From the IMG/VR virus record IMGVR_UViG_3300021389_000024, positions 1 through 58,930 of that record: a stretch of 58,930 nt of DNA, one strand, 5' to 3'. Each line of letters opens with the position of its first letter. Within the stretch, counting starts at the first letter, position 1. The position numbers were made by a program, and so were the translations under genes. This document shows positions 34,777-42,309 of the stretch, one piece after another. This stretch comes from a virus. The notes beneath the pieces were generated by a model. The model saw nothing but the letters and a program-made list of their open reading frames with translations, did not search any database and was not told the origin of the DNA.

Positions 34777-34877
34777 TTTGTTTCAAAACAGAAACCACTG
34801 GGCTTCGGTCTGGCTTCTTGGTTCTTTTAGCTCTGTTAAATAACCAGCTTTCTCTTAAACCCAAGCTTGGGTGGTTT

Positions 34878-34899
34878 CTGATCTCTATCTCTTTATGAT
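34878..34899 (+). promoter_or_regulatory. Duplicated promoter-like box, copy 2
   Basis: Identical over 22 bases to 33358-33379, ending TATCTCTTTATGAT. It lies 25 bases upstream of the next ATG and ~100 bases after the last iteron. It probably starts the second early operon. Confidence 0.55.
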
Positions 34900-34924
34900 C
34901 TTAATTTTTTATCCAGGAGAATAT

Positions 34925-35206
34925 ATGACTAATTATTACAACAAACTTAGCTTACACGACAAAATGGCTGTTTTTCGTAGTCCAATGGAACAAAGCGAAC
35001 ACTGTCCAATATGCGACAAACATGTTCCTGATGTTCGATACAAAGGCACAGTGCATGAGTTAAAGCAAGTAAATGACGATGCATGGATTTTGGCTGATGG
35101 CTCAATCGCATGTGAAGATGGCCACGGCGGATTGATGGTCGAGTTATGCGTAGACTGTATTCAAGCCGGCAAACAACTTATCGAAAGATCAATAACCAAG
35201 ATTTAG
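34925..35206 (+). CDS. Small zinc-binding-like early protein
   Basis: 93 aa from ATG 34925, preceded by AGGAGAATAT. Two Cys pairs are visible, CPIC and CVDC, separated by a region with an acidic loop (CEDGHGGLMVEL). This suggests a small zinc-binding protein, perhaps a host-takeover or transcription factor. It is the first gene after the iteron array and the second copy of the duplicated box. No family is recognised. Confidence 0.6.
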   Translation: MTNYYNKLSLHDKMAVFRSPMEQSEHCPICDKHVPDVRYKGTVHELKQVNDDAWILADGSIACEDGHGGLMVELCVDCIQAGKQLIERSITKI

Positions 35207-35215
35207 GAGTTTGTC

Positions 35216-35431
35216 ATGAATAAACAAACAGTTGCAAAAGATATTGTTTTTGATGTACGAACAAAAGCTTATGAGTTGTTACAAAAACAAGAGAATCTTT
35301 TATGGGATTCTATGTATCTTAGCTCAAATGAAATAAAACAAGCTAAAGCATTAGTGCATAAATTAAGAACAGCACTTCAAGCTTATGACCATAAAACTCT
35401 AAAAGCTCTAACTAACTATTGGGCTTTTTAA
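35216..35431 (+). CDS. Small helical early protein
   Basis: 71 aa, all-helical and Lys/Gln/Leu-rich (YELLQKQENLL, then IKQAKALVHKLRTALQAY). It has an SD (TTAGGAGTTTGTC before ATG). No family is recognised. It lies in the second early operon and is followed by a hairpin terminator. Confidence 0.55.
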   Translation: MNKQTVAKDIVFDVRTKAYELLQKQENLLWDSMYLSSNEIKQAKALVHKLRTALQAYDHKTLKALTNYWAF

Positions 35432-35502
35432 CTCTTTTGATTTAAGGCTTTATTAAGTATTTGTTACTACCTAGTTTCAAATTAGCTTTAAATCATTTAA
35501 CC

Positions 35503-35536
35503 GCATAAGCTCCACTACTTGGGGCTTGTGCATTTT
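35503..35536 (+). terminator. Hairpin, probable terminator
   Basis: GCATAAGCTCC and GGGGCTTGTGC pair (11 bp with two G-T pairs) around ACTACTT, followed by ATTTT. It lies ~70 bases after the helical protein gene. The T-tract is short, so it may be leaky. Confidence 0.6.
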
Positions 35537-35567
35537 ACTAACCATTCTAATAAATATAGGAGTTTAT

Positions 35568-35741
35568 ATGAATGAAATAACCATTGATGAATCTATTCGT
35601 CAACAAGCTAATAACTACAGCTTTATACCTGAGACTATCTCAAGTTTAAAACTACTAGTTATTAATCGTAATCCTACTAGTAAATCAAACCTAGTAGATA
35701 ATATTAATTACTCTCACGCCACAGGAGGTAAACATGAGTAA
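35568..35741 (+). CDS. Small early protein of unknown function
   Basis: 57 aa from ATG 35568, chosen for the ATAGGAGTTTAT upstream; an upstream alternative start is poorer. Ser/Asn-rich (SKSNLVDNINYSHATGGKHE at the end). It overlaps the next gene by eight bases. No family is recognised. Confidence 0.5.
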   Translation: MNEITIDESIRQQANNYSFIPETISSLKLLVINRNPTSKSNLVDNINYSHATGGKHE

Positions 35742-36495
35742 AAGAACTAATCAAACTTTCGTCGATCCAGACGATATCGGTGAGGCTTCACCAATGGAGT
35801 ACAAAACGGAGTCTACTTTAGACGACGCTTCTCCTGATACCAATGGTGATCCAGTAGGTTCTGAAGAAAGAGCCAAACAGGATCCAGTTAAAATGCCTTT
35901 ATGGTATTTTGACAAGTATGATCTTGATGGCAATGGTAAGCCTATCCCAAGCGTTGCACATGTAAATGCTATTATGGATATGCTTCCTCAAAAGATTGAT
36001 ACCGAACCATTCTTTGGTAATGATAAAACAGCAAGTGCAAAGCTTGCTAAGCAATATGACGCTGATGTCAAAGCATTAGTTGATGCGTATCGACCATTGC
36101 TTGCGTATGAGGCTGGTGACACTGGCTTCAACTTCATGATGTTTGCAAATGCTACTTGGGGTAAGTATCTTACTGCTCTTGTAGAATTTGGTAACGATGT
36201 ATCTAGATTCAGTGATCAGGAAATGCCTGACTGGTTAGTTACGCGTGAAGACAATGCATTTGGCATGGGTCGTAAAGCTAGGCTAGTCAGAGATGTCCTT
36301 GCGATTCTTTCTGATGAATTCAAGCTTAAAAATGCTGTCATTACACCAGCCAATGTTAGATCTGCAGTGCAACGCCATTTGCAAGGTTTAGCTACTTGGA
36401 CTTTCAACAAGCATGCTGATTCTAGCGCTAGAGTATCTGGCAAGCTAAATGAGGCTAATGCAGAGTATGTCCAAGGTACATTGGCTTCTATGTAA
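35734..36495 (+). CDS. Early protein of unknown function (253 aa)
   Basis: 253 aa with an acidic N-terminal ~50 residues, then a helical core (KQYDADVKALVDAYRPLLAYEAG, then LTALVEFGNDVSRFSD) and KARLVRDVLAILSDE. There are no catalytic motifs, zinc pairs or signal peptide. It has an ideal SD (ACAGGAGGTAAAC). It is followed by a ~250-base structured non-coding region, so its mRNA may carry that structure at its 3' end. A core host-takeover or recombination role is possible but unsupported. Confidence 0.55.
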   Translation: MSKRTNQTFVDPDDIGEASPMEYKTESTLDDASPDTNGDPVGSEERAKQDPVKMPLWYFDKYDLDGNGKPIPSVAHVNAIMDMLPQKIDTEPFFGNDKTASAKLAKQYDADVKALVDAYRPLLAYEAGDTGFNFMMFANATWGKYLTALVEFGNDVSRFSDQEMPDWLVTREDNAFGMGRKARLVRDVLAILSDEFKLKNAVITPANVRSAVQRHLQGLATWTFNKHADSSARVSGKLNEANAEYVQGTLASM

Positions 36496-36499
36496 TAAT

Positions 36500-36723
36500 A
36501 TAGTGGTGGTTGAACGAATCAGAAAGTTCTGCACCACTATTAATGGGATATAAAGGGCTAGGCCAGAACCGATGACCCCTTTATGTCGCCCGTTGTCCGT
36601 GAACCGTTAACCACGTGAAGGTTGCTGACCTAACAGCCATGTAGGGATGAAAAGCCCTACACTTTCTACCCTAGTTAACAACGCTCCCCTGTGCTAGGCA
36701 AGAAATAAAAATAACAGGGGAGC
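36500..36723 (+). ncRNA. Candidate structured non-coding RNA (A)
   Basis: The 252-base gene-free gap at 36496-36747 is packed with paired segments: ATAGTGGTG / CACCACTAT (36500 and 36532), an 11-bp GATATAAAGGG / CCCTTTATGTC (36547 and 36577, one G-T), TGTAGGG / CCCTACA (36640 and 36655), and GCTCCCCTGT / ACAGGGGAGC (36683 and 36714). CCTAG at 36670 can pair with CTAGG at 36694 in the last loop, or with CTAGG at 36558. The last hairpin is followed by ATTTAATTT and an AGGAGG. It could be a stable RNA, a leader or a processed 3' end. Confidence 0.55.
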
Positions 36724-36747
36724 ATTTAATTTCTATAGGAGGAAATT

Positions 36748-37257
36748 ATGGACATTACGTCAAGATACTACTCAGTCAAAGACAGAGTCAGGAGCGCATT
36801 TATATCTAAAACTAATGCTTTATCTAAAAAAATAGAGTATGTAAACGAACGCTTTAGCGTGGTTTTACGCAGTAATAGAAGACTAAAAGAAGATTTAGAT
36901 TACGAAGTTAATCGAGTTGATATTTTAGTTCATGAGTTGTCTCATTTAAAAGATAACTTTCAGCGTCTAATTGGTGAAAACAATTTGCGTCAAACCAATC
37001 AAATTAATGAGGCTGAAATACCCCGCTCTAATTTGCACGACGCTCATGCAATTATTAAGCGTCTAAAAGGAGATATTGATACTGAGTTTTATAACTATTA
37101 CGACAGCATGACTACTCCAGAAGAGCGTAGGTTGTATCATGCTATGCTTTCAGGTGTTAAATCTGCTTGTAATAATCTAGACACTGAAATCAGTGAAATA
37201 AAAAGTGGCAGACAAGATCAACTTGATGACGCTTGGTATGAATCAAGAGACGCTTAA
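36748..37257 (+). CDS. Coiled-coil early protein
   Basis: 169 aa, nearly all helical with long charged coiled coils (DYEVNRVDILVHELSHLKDNF, then IKRLKGDIDTEFYNYYDSM) and an acidic tail. An ideal SD (AGGAGGAAATT) lies right after the structured RNA region. No enzymatic motif is visible. It is followed by a terminator hairpin. The role is unknown; a scaffold-like or anti-host factor is possible. Confidence 0.55.
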   Translation: MDITSRYYSVKDRVRSAFISKTNALSKKIEYVNERFSVVLRSNRRLKEDLDYEVNRVDILVHELSHLKDNFQRLIGENNLRQTNQINEAEIPRSNLHDAHAIIKRLKGDIDTEFYNYYDSMTTPEERRLYHAMLSGVKSACNNLDTEISEIKSGRQDQLDDAWYESRDA

Positions 37258-37281
37258 TTTCTTCTCCCTGGAGAAAACGGT

Positions 37282-37314
37282 TGGTAGTTATCCGCAAAAC
37301 TACCATATTTTTTT
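37282..37314 (+). terminator. Rho-independent terminator
   Basis: TGGTAGTT and AACTACCA pair perfectly (8 bp) around ATCCGCAA, followed by TATTTTTTT. It lies 25 bases after the coiled-coil gene. A small perfect repeat TTCTCC-CT-GGAGAA lies just upstream at 37262. Confidence 0.85.
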
Positions 37315-37335
37315 GCAAATAAATAGGAGTTGTGC

Positions 37336-37737
37336 ATGAATGAAGTTAAATATTGTTTTGTTATTGATCCCCAAAAAGAGGAAATCAGAGTTGTAGATCT
37401 GCCTGGCGACAAGCTAGAGCTAGCTACTATTTATGATTTATTGGAGTGTGCTACTTTTGATGTGCACCCATTAACTGCAGATACTGATTTGTTTATTGAT
37501 GATGAAGGATTGCTTGTTGAAGAACAACGATTCTTTAGTATTGACAACAAGGTATTTGCCGGCAACGGTTTAATCGTTGGCGCTGTTAACGAAGAGGGAC
37601 ATTCAACCACCCCTACCTACCCCGATGATTTCTTACCTGTAACTTTTATGCCTAAAAGCTATCAAATGGAAATAACCGCGGATGATTTAAACATTGAAAT
37701 CAGGAGGTCAGATGACACAACATACCAAGAAGCTTGA
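37336..37737 (+). CDS. DUF3846-like early protein
   Basis: 133 aa from ATG 37336 (AGGAGT seven bases upstream). The pattern FVIDPQKEEIRVVDL, then LECATFDVHPL, LFIDDEGLLVEEQRFF and NGLIVGAVNEEGH fits the DUF3846 family, which occurs in phages and plasmids. Its biochemical role is unknown. It is acidic. Its end overlaps the next small gene by 26 bases. Confidence 0.62.
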   Translation: MNEVKYCFVIDPQKEEIRVVDLPGDKLELATIYDLLECATFDVHPLTADTDLFIDDEGLLVEEQRFFSIDNKVFAGNGLIVGAVNEEGHSTTPTYPDDFLPVTFMPKSYQMEITADDLNIEIRRSDDTTYQEA

Positions 37738-37882
37738 ACAACGAAGGAAGGAAATCGAACAAGAAAAAGCTAACAACACAATTGTTCAATGGGAATACCA
37801 AAAGGGTGGGGGGTTACATTTTAGAAAGGTAACTTACGCCAGCGGTAGAGTTGAGACTATTGAGTTTGGAAAAGAAAAGTAA
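37712..37882 (+). CDS. Small charged early protein
   Basis: 56 aa from ATG 37712, with AGGAGG five bases upstream. The N-terminal half is a Lys/Arg/Glu helix (KKLEQRRKEIEQEKANN) and the C-terminal half looks like short strands (LHFRKVTYASGRVETIEF). It resembles small nucleic-acid binding proteins in shape, but no family is recognised. A long structured gap follows. Confidence 0.5.
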   Translation: MTQHTKKLEQRRKEIEQEKANNTIVQWEYQKGGGLHFRKVTYASGRVETIEFGKEK

Positions 37883-37884
37883 TT

Positions 37885-38346
37885 GACCGGGCGGTCGCAA
37901 GAGCTCACAAACTAGAACAGACATTGCAGCGATTCTATATTAAGCCCCCGATATTACTTTTTTAGGCAAAGGGTTTATTTTATTCCCCTTCATAATATCT
38001 TTGAAGTGCAGGTATTGCCAAAAGCACTTCACTTACAACATGGGTTTTGATTGGTAGTATACAACAAGCAGTCACTGAGTAGCCAACTGCACAAAACCCT
38101 CCTTTTTCGATGCAAGACTGGCAAGGTTAAGCAGTATTCGCCTAGTGATACTGGAAAAAGATAATGAAGCGCCAGCTCTTGTGCTCTTGTAAAGCTTCAT
38201 TATTGCACTAGGCACTATACAAAATTCCTCGCGGGATAGGGGGTTACACCAAAATAGAAATGACTAGCGTGTGTAATCAAATAGTCTAGGCAGGTAGCTC
38301 CTGCAATGTCCATTGTTCCCCCGCTTTTTAACACACAGGAGGTGTG
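37885..38346 (+). ncRNA. Candidate structured leader RNA (B) before the MoxR island
   Basis: The gene-free gap at 37883-38349 (467 bases) has nested perfect stems: GACCG / CGGTC (37885); TGAAGTGC / GCACTTCA (38002 and 38024); GGGTTTTG / CAAAACCC (38042 and 38092) enclosing GCAGT / ACTGC; GCCTAGTG / CACTAGGC (38140 and 38206) enclosing ATAATGAAGC / GCTTCATTAT (38161 and 38194), whose loop holds two tandem GCTCTTGT. Then GGTTACAC / GTGTAATC (38242 and 38271), GACTA / TAGTC (38262 and 38282), GCAGG / CCTGC (38290 and 38300), and a final hairpin over the SD. No open frame fits it. Confidence 0.65.
38332..38346 (+). promoter_or_regulatory. SD-containing hairpin, CsrA-site-like and possible riboswitch platform
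   Basis: CACAC and GTGTG pair around the loop AGGAG, so the SD of the next gene lies in the loop and its last bases in the stem. CsrA sites typically present GGA in such a loop. GTGTGT at 38269-38274 could instead pair with ACACAC at 38331-38336 and release the SD, as in riboswitch expression platforms. Confidence 0.5.
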
Positions 38347-38349
38347 CTC

Positions 38350-38670
38350 ATGGAAATAGCCAATATTCATATACAAGTATCTGTTGATCCAGAAGAAGTT
38401 GTATGCAGAGAAAATGACTTTACAACTTTAAGTCAAGTTACTAAATATTGTTTAGCTTGGAAAAGTGATGTGCTTGAAGAACAAGATCTTGAAGCTCAAC
38501 TTGTGCATGTTATACGTACTTACAGAGAACACAATCAATTATCTAATAATGTTCCACTACTAGTAGGGGTGTGGTTTGAAACCCCATTTCCAGAACCCCA
38601 AATTGAGTGGGAACCATTATTAAACACACAACCTGATTTACGAGTCATACAAGGAGGTAAAAATGACTAA
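38350..38670 (+). CDS. First gene of the MoxR island, unknown function
   Basis: 106 aa from ATG 38350; GTG 38344 is an alternative, but the AGGAGG seven bases before 38350 decides. There is no recognised family; the N-terminus reads IANIHIQVSVDPEEV and the centre has Leu/Ala helices. The 5' leader is the structured RNA described above, so translation may be regulated. It overlaps the next gene by eight bases. Confidence 0.55.
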   Translation: MEIANIHIQVSVDPEEVVCRENDFTTLSQVTKYCLAWKSDVLEEQDLEAQLVHVIRTYREHNQLSNNVPLLVGVWFETPFPEPQIEWEPLLNTQPDLRVIQGGKND

Positions 38671-38851
38671 ACAAATTAAATGGCGTGCTACTTTAAACTA
38701 CAAAAACCAACAAATAACTGTAGAGTTTCAAGCACCGCCTTATGACAAAAACATAAACTACTCACACTTAGCGCGAGTAGAATTTGTACGCATGCTTAGA
38801 AATTATGCATCGCCTTTAAAAATAACCAATGTTGAGCCTGTTGAAAGATAG
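38663..38851 (+). CDS. Small protein of the MoxR island
   Basis: 62 aa, alternating strands and one helix (IKWRATLNYKNQQITVEF, then HLARVEFVRMLRNYA). The SD region ATACAAGGAGGT at 38647 matches 11 of 12 positions of the published CsrA consensus RUACARGGAUGU, although the SD itself explains part of this. No family is recognised. Confidence 0.52.
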   Translation: MTKQIKWRATLNYKNQQITVEFQAPPYDKNINYSHLARVEFVRMLRNYASPLKITNVEPVER

Positions 38852-38877
38852 GCTTACTCAAATCTATAGGAGGATTT

Positions 38878-39900
38878 ATGAACAACATTAACCCAAACGA
38901 TCTTAAACAAGAGATCAAAGATAACATCCGTACAGGACTTAACACCATGATATGGGGTGGGCCAGGTATTGGTAAGTCAGATATACCACAACAGGTAGCT
39001 GATGAACTAGATATACCTTTGCTTGACTTTCGTGCCAACTTATTCGACCCAGTCGATGTGCGTGGCATACCTCACATTATGCAAGAACAAGAAACAGGGA
39101 AGCGTTTTACACGTTGGGCAGTGCCTGATGTGTTTCCTATTGCATCACGTGATGGCGAAACGGGAATTCTCTTCATCGACGAATTGCCAACTGCACCACC
39201 AGCTACGCAGAACGCTTTCCTGCAACTCTTGTTAACTCGACAAATTGGCGATTATGAAATGCCAGTTGGCTGGTCAATTGTTGCCGCAGGTAACAGACTG
39301 ACTGACTCAGCTGCTGTATTCCAAATGCCAACACCAGTACGTAATCGTCTATTGCATTACGAACTCGAAGCAAGCATTGATGACTGGGTTGAATGGGCTT
39401 TCAAAAATGGTATTAACTCAGAAGTTATTGGCTTCTTACGTTACAGACCTGGTTTACTTAACAGTTTCAAAGCTGACGAATATGCATTCCCAACACCACG
39501 TTCGTGGGCATTTGTTGACAAAAAGCTAGCCAATCGACCGTCGACCGCCAACGACGATACATTGTTCTTTGGTGTCGCAGCGACAGTCGGCGACGGCCCA
39601 GCTGGCGAGTTTGTTGCTTACAAACAAATAGCTGACAAGCTACAAGATGTCGACGAACTTATCAAAGATCCTGGTAAATACAAGAAAGATGACAACCCAG
39701 CTGTCTTGTATGCACTTTCAACATCTATCGCCACCCGAGCGAGTGATGACACTCTCGAAAATATTATCAAAGTATGCAACAAACTCCCATCAGAGTTCCA
39801 AGTAATACTAATGAAAGGTATTTTTGCAATCAACAAAGACTTTATCAAGAATCAATTTTGTACTAAATGGATTCAAGATAATCACGGCTTATTATCATAG
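38878..39900 (+). CDS. MoxR-family AAA+ ATPase
   Basis: 340 aa. Walker A GGPGIGKS lies at ~24-31, Walker B GILFIDELP at ~96, sensor-type VAAGNR and an arginine-finger region PTPVRNRLLHYEL. This order and the inserted LLLTRQIGDYEMP segment mark MoxR AAA+ ATPases, which act as chaperones for partner proteins together with VWA-domain proteins. The VWA/metallopeptidase partner is encoded 1.2 kb downstream. It follows an AGGAGG SD. Confidence 0.88.
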   Translation: MNNINPNDLKQEIKDNIRTGLNTMIWGGPGIGKSDIPQQVADELDIPLLDFRANLFDPVDVRGIPHIMQEQETGKRFTRWAVPDVFPIASRDGETGILFIDELPTAPPATQNAFLQLLLTRQIGDYEMPVGWSIVAAGNRLTDSAAVFQMPTPVRNRLLHYELEASIDDWVEWAFKNGINSEVIGFLRYRPGLLNSFKADEYAFPTPRSWAFVDKKLANRPSTANDDTLFFGVAATVGDGPAGEFVAYKQIADKLQDVDELIKDPGKYKKDDNPAVLYALSTSIATRASDDTLENIIKVCNKLPSEFQVILMKGIFAINKDFIKNQFCTKWIQDNHGLLS

Positions 39901-39909
39901 GAGGTAAAC

Positions 39910-40668
39910 ATGAGCACAGTAAGAATGTCAGATCAACTACAGCGTGATATTGCAAGAGAAGCAATAAACACTTACGACAAAGCAAACCCAGAACGAGAAA
40001 TTCCTTCTGATATGGGTAACAAAATGTATGACAAATATCTAAAACAAAAGCATGAAAACATGCAAACGTTTTTACTTTCTAAAGAAAATGTATCAGTTAT
40101 AGATCCTGCTTATGCAAAAATTAAATCTATATCTTCATTGCGTTTACGAATTGCGTACAGCGATATTGAAGAACAAACTGATTATGATGGCAACGCTACA
40201 ATGGAAATTGTTGACCAACATATGGATTTTAATTTAGATGTATCTAACAGAGAAGTTATGACTTTGTTATCTAAAAACCCTGATGGTTACAATGACCATG
40301 TAACAGTTGCACTTAAAATAGATATTACTGGTAACAACGAAGATGAAAATCCATGTAGAGAACATGTTGATCTTAGTTGTCCTTTAGTTGCTGAATTAGT
40401 TTCTATTCGAGAATACAACGATAAAGTTTATACAGGCGGTAGGCAGTACAAAGAAAAAGTACGAGAAACCATTGCAGCTTTTACAACTTTAAACCAAGCA
40501 CTCAAAGCTTGGCCTGCGCTTAAAGATTTTGTATCTCAATCTAAATTAGACAAAGTTTACGAGAAAGTAGAACGCAAGGCTAAACAACAGCAACAGCGAG
40601 AAGCTATTGAGATACAAGAACAAGAACTTAACTCAGTTATCTTAACTGCATCATTACTAGGAGACTAA
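39910..40668 (+). CDS. MoxR-island paralog 1, unknown function
   Basis: 252 aa. The N-terminal STVRMSDQLQRDI, the region TTLNQALKAWPALKDFVSQSKLDKVYEKV and the end LNSVILTASLLGD recur in the protein at 42726-43568, so the two are paralogs. The middle is beta-rich. No catalytic motif is visible. It lies between the MoxR ATPase and the VWA protein and could be an adaptor or substrate of them. Confidence 0.65.
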   Translation: MSTVRMSDQLQRDIAREAINTYDKANPEREIPSDMGNKMYDKYLKQKHENMQTFLLSKENVSVIDPAYAKIKSISSLRLRIAYSDIEEQTDYDGNATMEIVDQHMDFNLDVSNREVMTLLSKNPDGYNDHVTVALKIDITGNNEDENPCREHVDLSCPLVAELVSIREYNDKVYTGGRQYKEKVRETIAAFTTLNQALKAWPALKDFVSQSKLDKVYEKVERKAKQQQQREAIEIQEQELNSVILTASLLGD

Positions 40669-40670
40669 TT

Positions 40671-41045
40671 ATGTTAGAAATAGGCCCACCTAAATACAAC
40701 CAAGGCGACTATGTGCGCATAGACTTTGGCTCTGGTCATTGCAAAGCTATGATCAACAAAGTCAAGCGTAATCGTAGACATGACAAAGATATGCGCGAAG
40801 GACGCGTACATCAATGGCATGCAAGACATAACCCAAACGGTTGGTTTTACGAAGTAGCTAAACATTATGGTACTGGTATAGAAGATGTACCTGATCTACG
40901 TAACGCTCACTGGTCTAGAAACTTAAAACTAGTTATTAGTGAAGCTGAAATTTTTAAACTTATACCTGCTACTAAAGATTTTAAACTTGAACATCTTAGT
41001 GAAGGTATGACTGCAGATACTGAAGTATTAGTAATAAGTAATTAG
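40671..41045 (+). CDS. Basic MoxR-island protein of unknown function
   Basis: 124 aa. Residues 1-60 are basic (KAMINKVKRNRRHDKDM, then GRVHQWHARH) with a possible SH3-like start (YNQGDYVRIDFGSG). It lies tightly between paralog 1 and the VWA protein. No family is recognised. Confidence 0.55.
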   Translation: MLEIGPPKYNQGDYVRIDFGSGHCKAMINKVKRNRRHDKDMREGRVHQWHARHNPNGWFYEVAKHYGTGIEDVPDLRNAHWSRNLKLVISEAEIFKLIPATKDFKLEHLSEGMTADTEVLVISN

Positions 41046-41054
41046 GAGTAACTT

Positions 41055-42152
41055 ATGAGTCAGAATTTTACAAATGCACGCACACAACTTGTGCTCAACC
41101 AGCCATTCTTTGGCACCCTTTGTCTTCGCCTCAAACCCGTTGAACGTGATGACATGGATACGGGTGCCACAGATGGTGTGCATCTTTTCTATAATCCCAA
41201 ATGGTTTGACAAATTGCAACCATTAGAACGTATTGGTTTTCTTGCGCACGAAGTTATGCATGTTGTGCTTATGCACATATTTCGTAGAGAAGAACGTCAA
41301 CCACAAAAGTGGAATGTTGCATGCGACTATGCAGAAAATTATTTACTCAAAGAAGCTAACTTTATATTACCTAAAGGTGCTTTGCTTGATTTGCAATACG
41401 ACAACATGAATGCTGAAGAAATATACAACTTACTTCCTGAGCCCGAAGGTGGCTGGGAATCGTTGGCCGCTGACTTTGGTAATTGTGGCGCTGTGCTTGA
41501 TCATCCTGGCACTGACGACGGTAGCATTGGTAAAGCTAAAGCAGAACTTACTGTTGCAATCAATCAAGCAGCAGAAAGTGCACGCAAAGCTGGCAAGCTA
41601 CCTGGCTCACTAGAATCTATACTTGATGAAATTAAAGAACCCAAAGTATGTTGGAAACAAGTGCTTGCTAGATTCTTGCGTTCTAACAACACAGACGACT
41701 TTAGTTGGCAAAAACCTAATCGCCGTTTTATTGGCCAAGGTTTGTATCTACCTTCTATGTACAATCCATCAGTCGATGAGATTGCAGTTGTGTCTGACAC
41801 ATCAGGTTCTAGAACTGACGAAGAACTAAATCAAGACCTTGCAGAAATTTCTTCTATTATTCTTGATGCCAATCCTACTAAAGTTCACTTTCTAGAAGTT
41901 GATACTGAAGTACAAAATTACACTGAGTACACACGCGAGTCTCTTCCTCTTAAAACTACTATGGTAGGCAGAGGTGGAACTTGTTTCTCACCTGGTATTG
42001 AATACATAAACGAAAATTATCCAAATGTTAGTGCTTTGATCTATCTTACAGATCTTGAATCTAACGACTTTGGAGAACAACCAAATTATCCGGTTTTGTG
42101 GATAACAACTCATGAAGGAGAAGCCCCTTATGGCGAAATCATCAAAATTTGA
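41055..42152 (+). CDS. Metallopeptidase-like / VWA domain protein (DUF2201 type)
   Basis: 365 aa. The N-terminal half carries a zincin motif His65-Glu-Val-Met-His69 with a following VLMHIFRREER helix, as in DUF2201-type putative metallopeptidases. The C-terminal half is a von Willebrand factor A fold with an intact MIDAS start (VVSDTSGSRTDEE, near residue 247) and GRGGTCFSPGIEYI. These proteins pair with MoxR ATPases in bacteria and phages. The gene is followed by three small membrane-protein genes. Confidence 0.85.
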   Translation: MSQNFTNARTQLVLNQPFFGTLCLRLKPVERDDMDTGATDGVHLFYNPKWFDKLQPLERIGFLAHEVMHVVLMHIFRREERQPQKWNVACDYAENYLLKEANFILPKGALLDLQYDNMNAEEIYNLLPEPEGGWESLAADFGNCGAVLDHPGTDDGSIGKAKAELTVAINQAAESARKAGKLPGSLESILDEIKEPKVCWKQVLARFLRSNNTDDFSWQKPNRRFIGQGLYLPSMYNPSVDEIAVVSDTSGSRTDEELNQDLAEISSIILDANPTKVHFLEVDTEVQNYTEYTRESLPLKTTMVGRGGTCFSPGIEYINENYPNVSALIYLTDLESNDFGEQPNYPVLWITTHEGEAPYGEIIKI

Positions 42153-42309
42153 ACAGAACTTTAAAGATTATGGAATTTCTGTTCTAACTGGCGGTGTTGT
42201 GCTGCTTGCTTTACTAGCTATTGCAAGTACTACTCACTATTTTATTACTCTAACTTCTATTGCATTTTTGCTTGGAGTTAGTATTTACACTATTTGGAGA
42301 AACATATGA
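42130..42309 (+). CDS. Small membrane protein 1 of the MoxR island
   Basis: 59 aa from ATG 42130 (AAGGAG upstream inside the VWA gene). Two hydrophobic helices (ISVLTGGVVLLALLAIAS and FITLTSIAFLLGVSIYTIW) end in WRNI. It overlaps the VWA gene by 23 bases and couples to the next gene by ATGA. The role is unknown. Confidence 0.58.
   Translation: MAKSSKFEQNFKDYGISVLTGGVVLLALLAIASTTHYFITLTSIAFLLGVSIYTIWRNI

Noticed and set aside
34336-34898. Several open frames of 69-99 codons on both strands across the iteron region
   Set aside because: They overlap each other on opposite strands, their repeated His/Phe residues simply translate the TGTTCCAC repeats, and none has a proper SD. The interval is better read as non-coding.
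38242-38290. Possible group I intron core (GACTA / ATAGTC as P7-like)
   Set aside because: Only ~15 bases separate the two halves, too few for P3 and P8, and there is no split gene around it.
36496-38349. CsrB-like RNA sponge for the phage CsrA
   Set aside because: The two structured regions hold only a few GGA motifs, not the many repeated GGA hairpins of CsrB-type RNAs. One or two sites are possible, a sponge is not supported.
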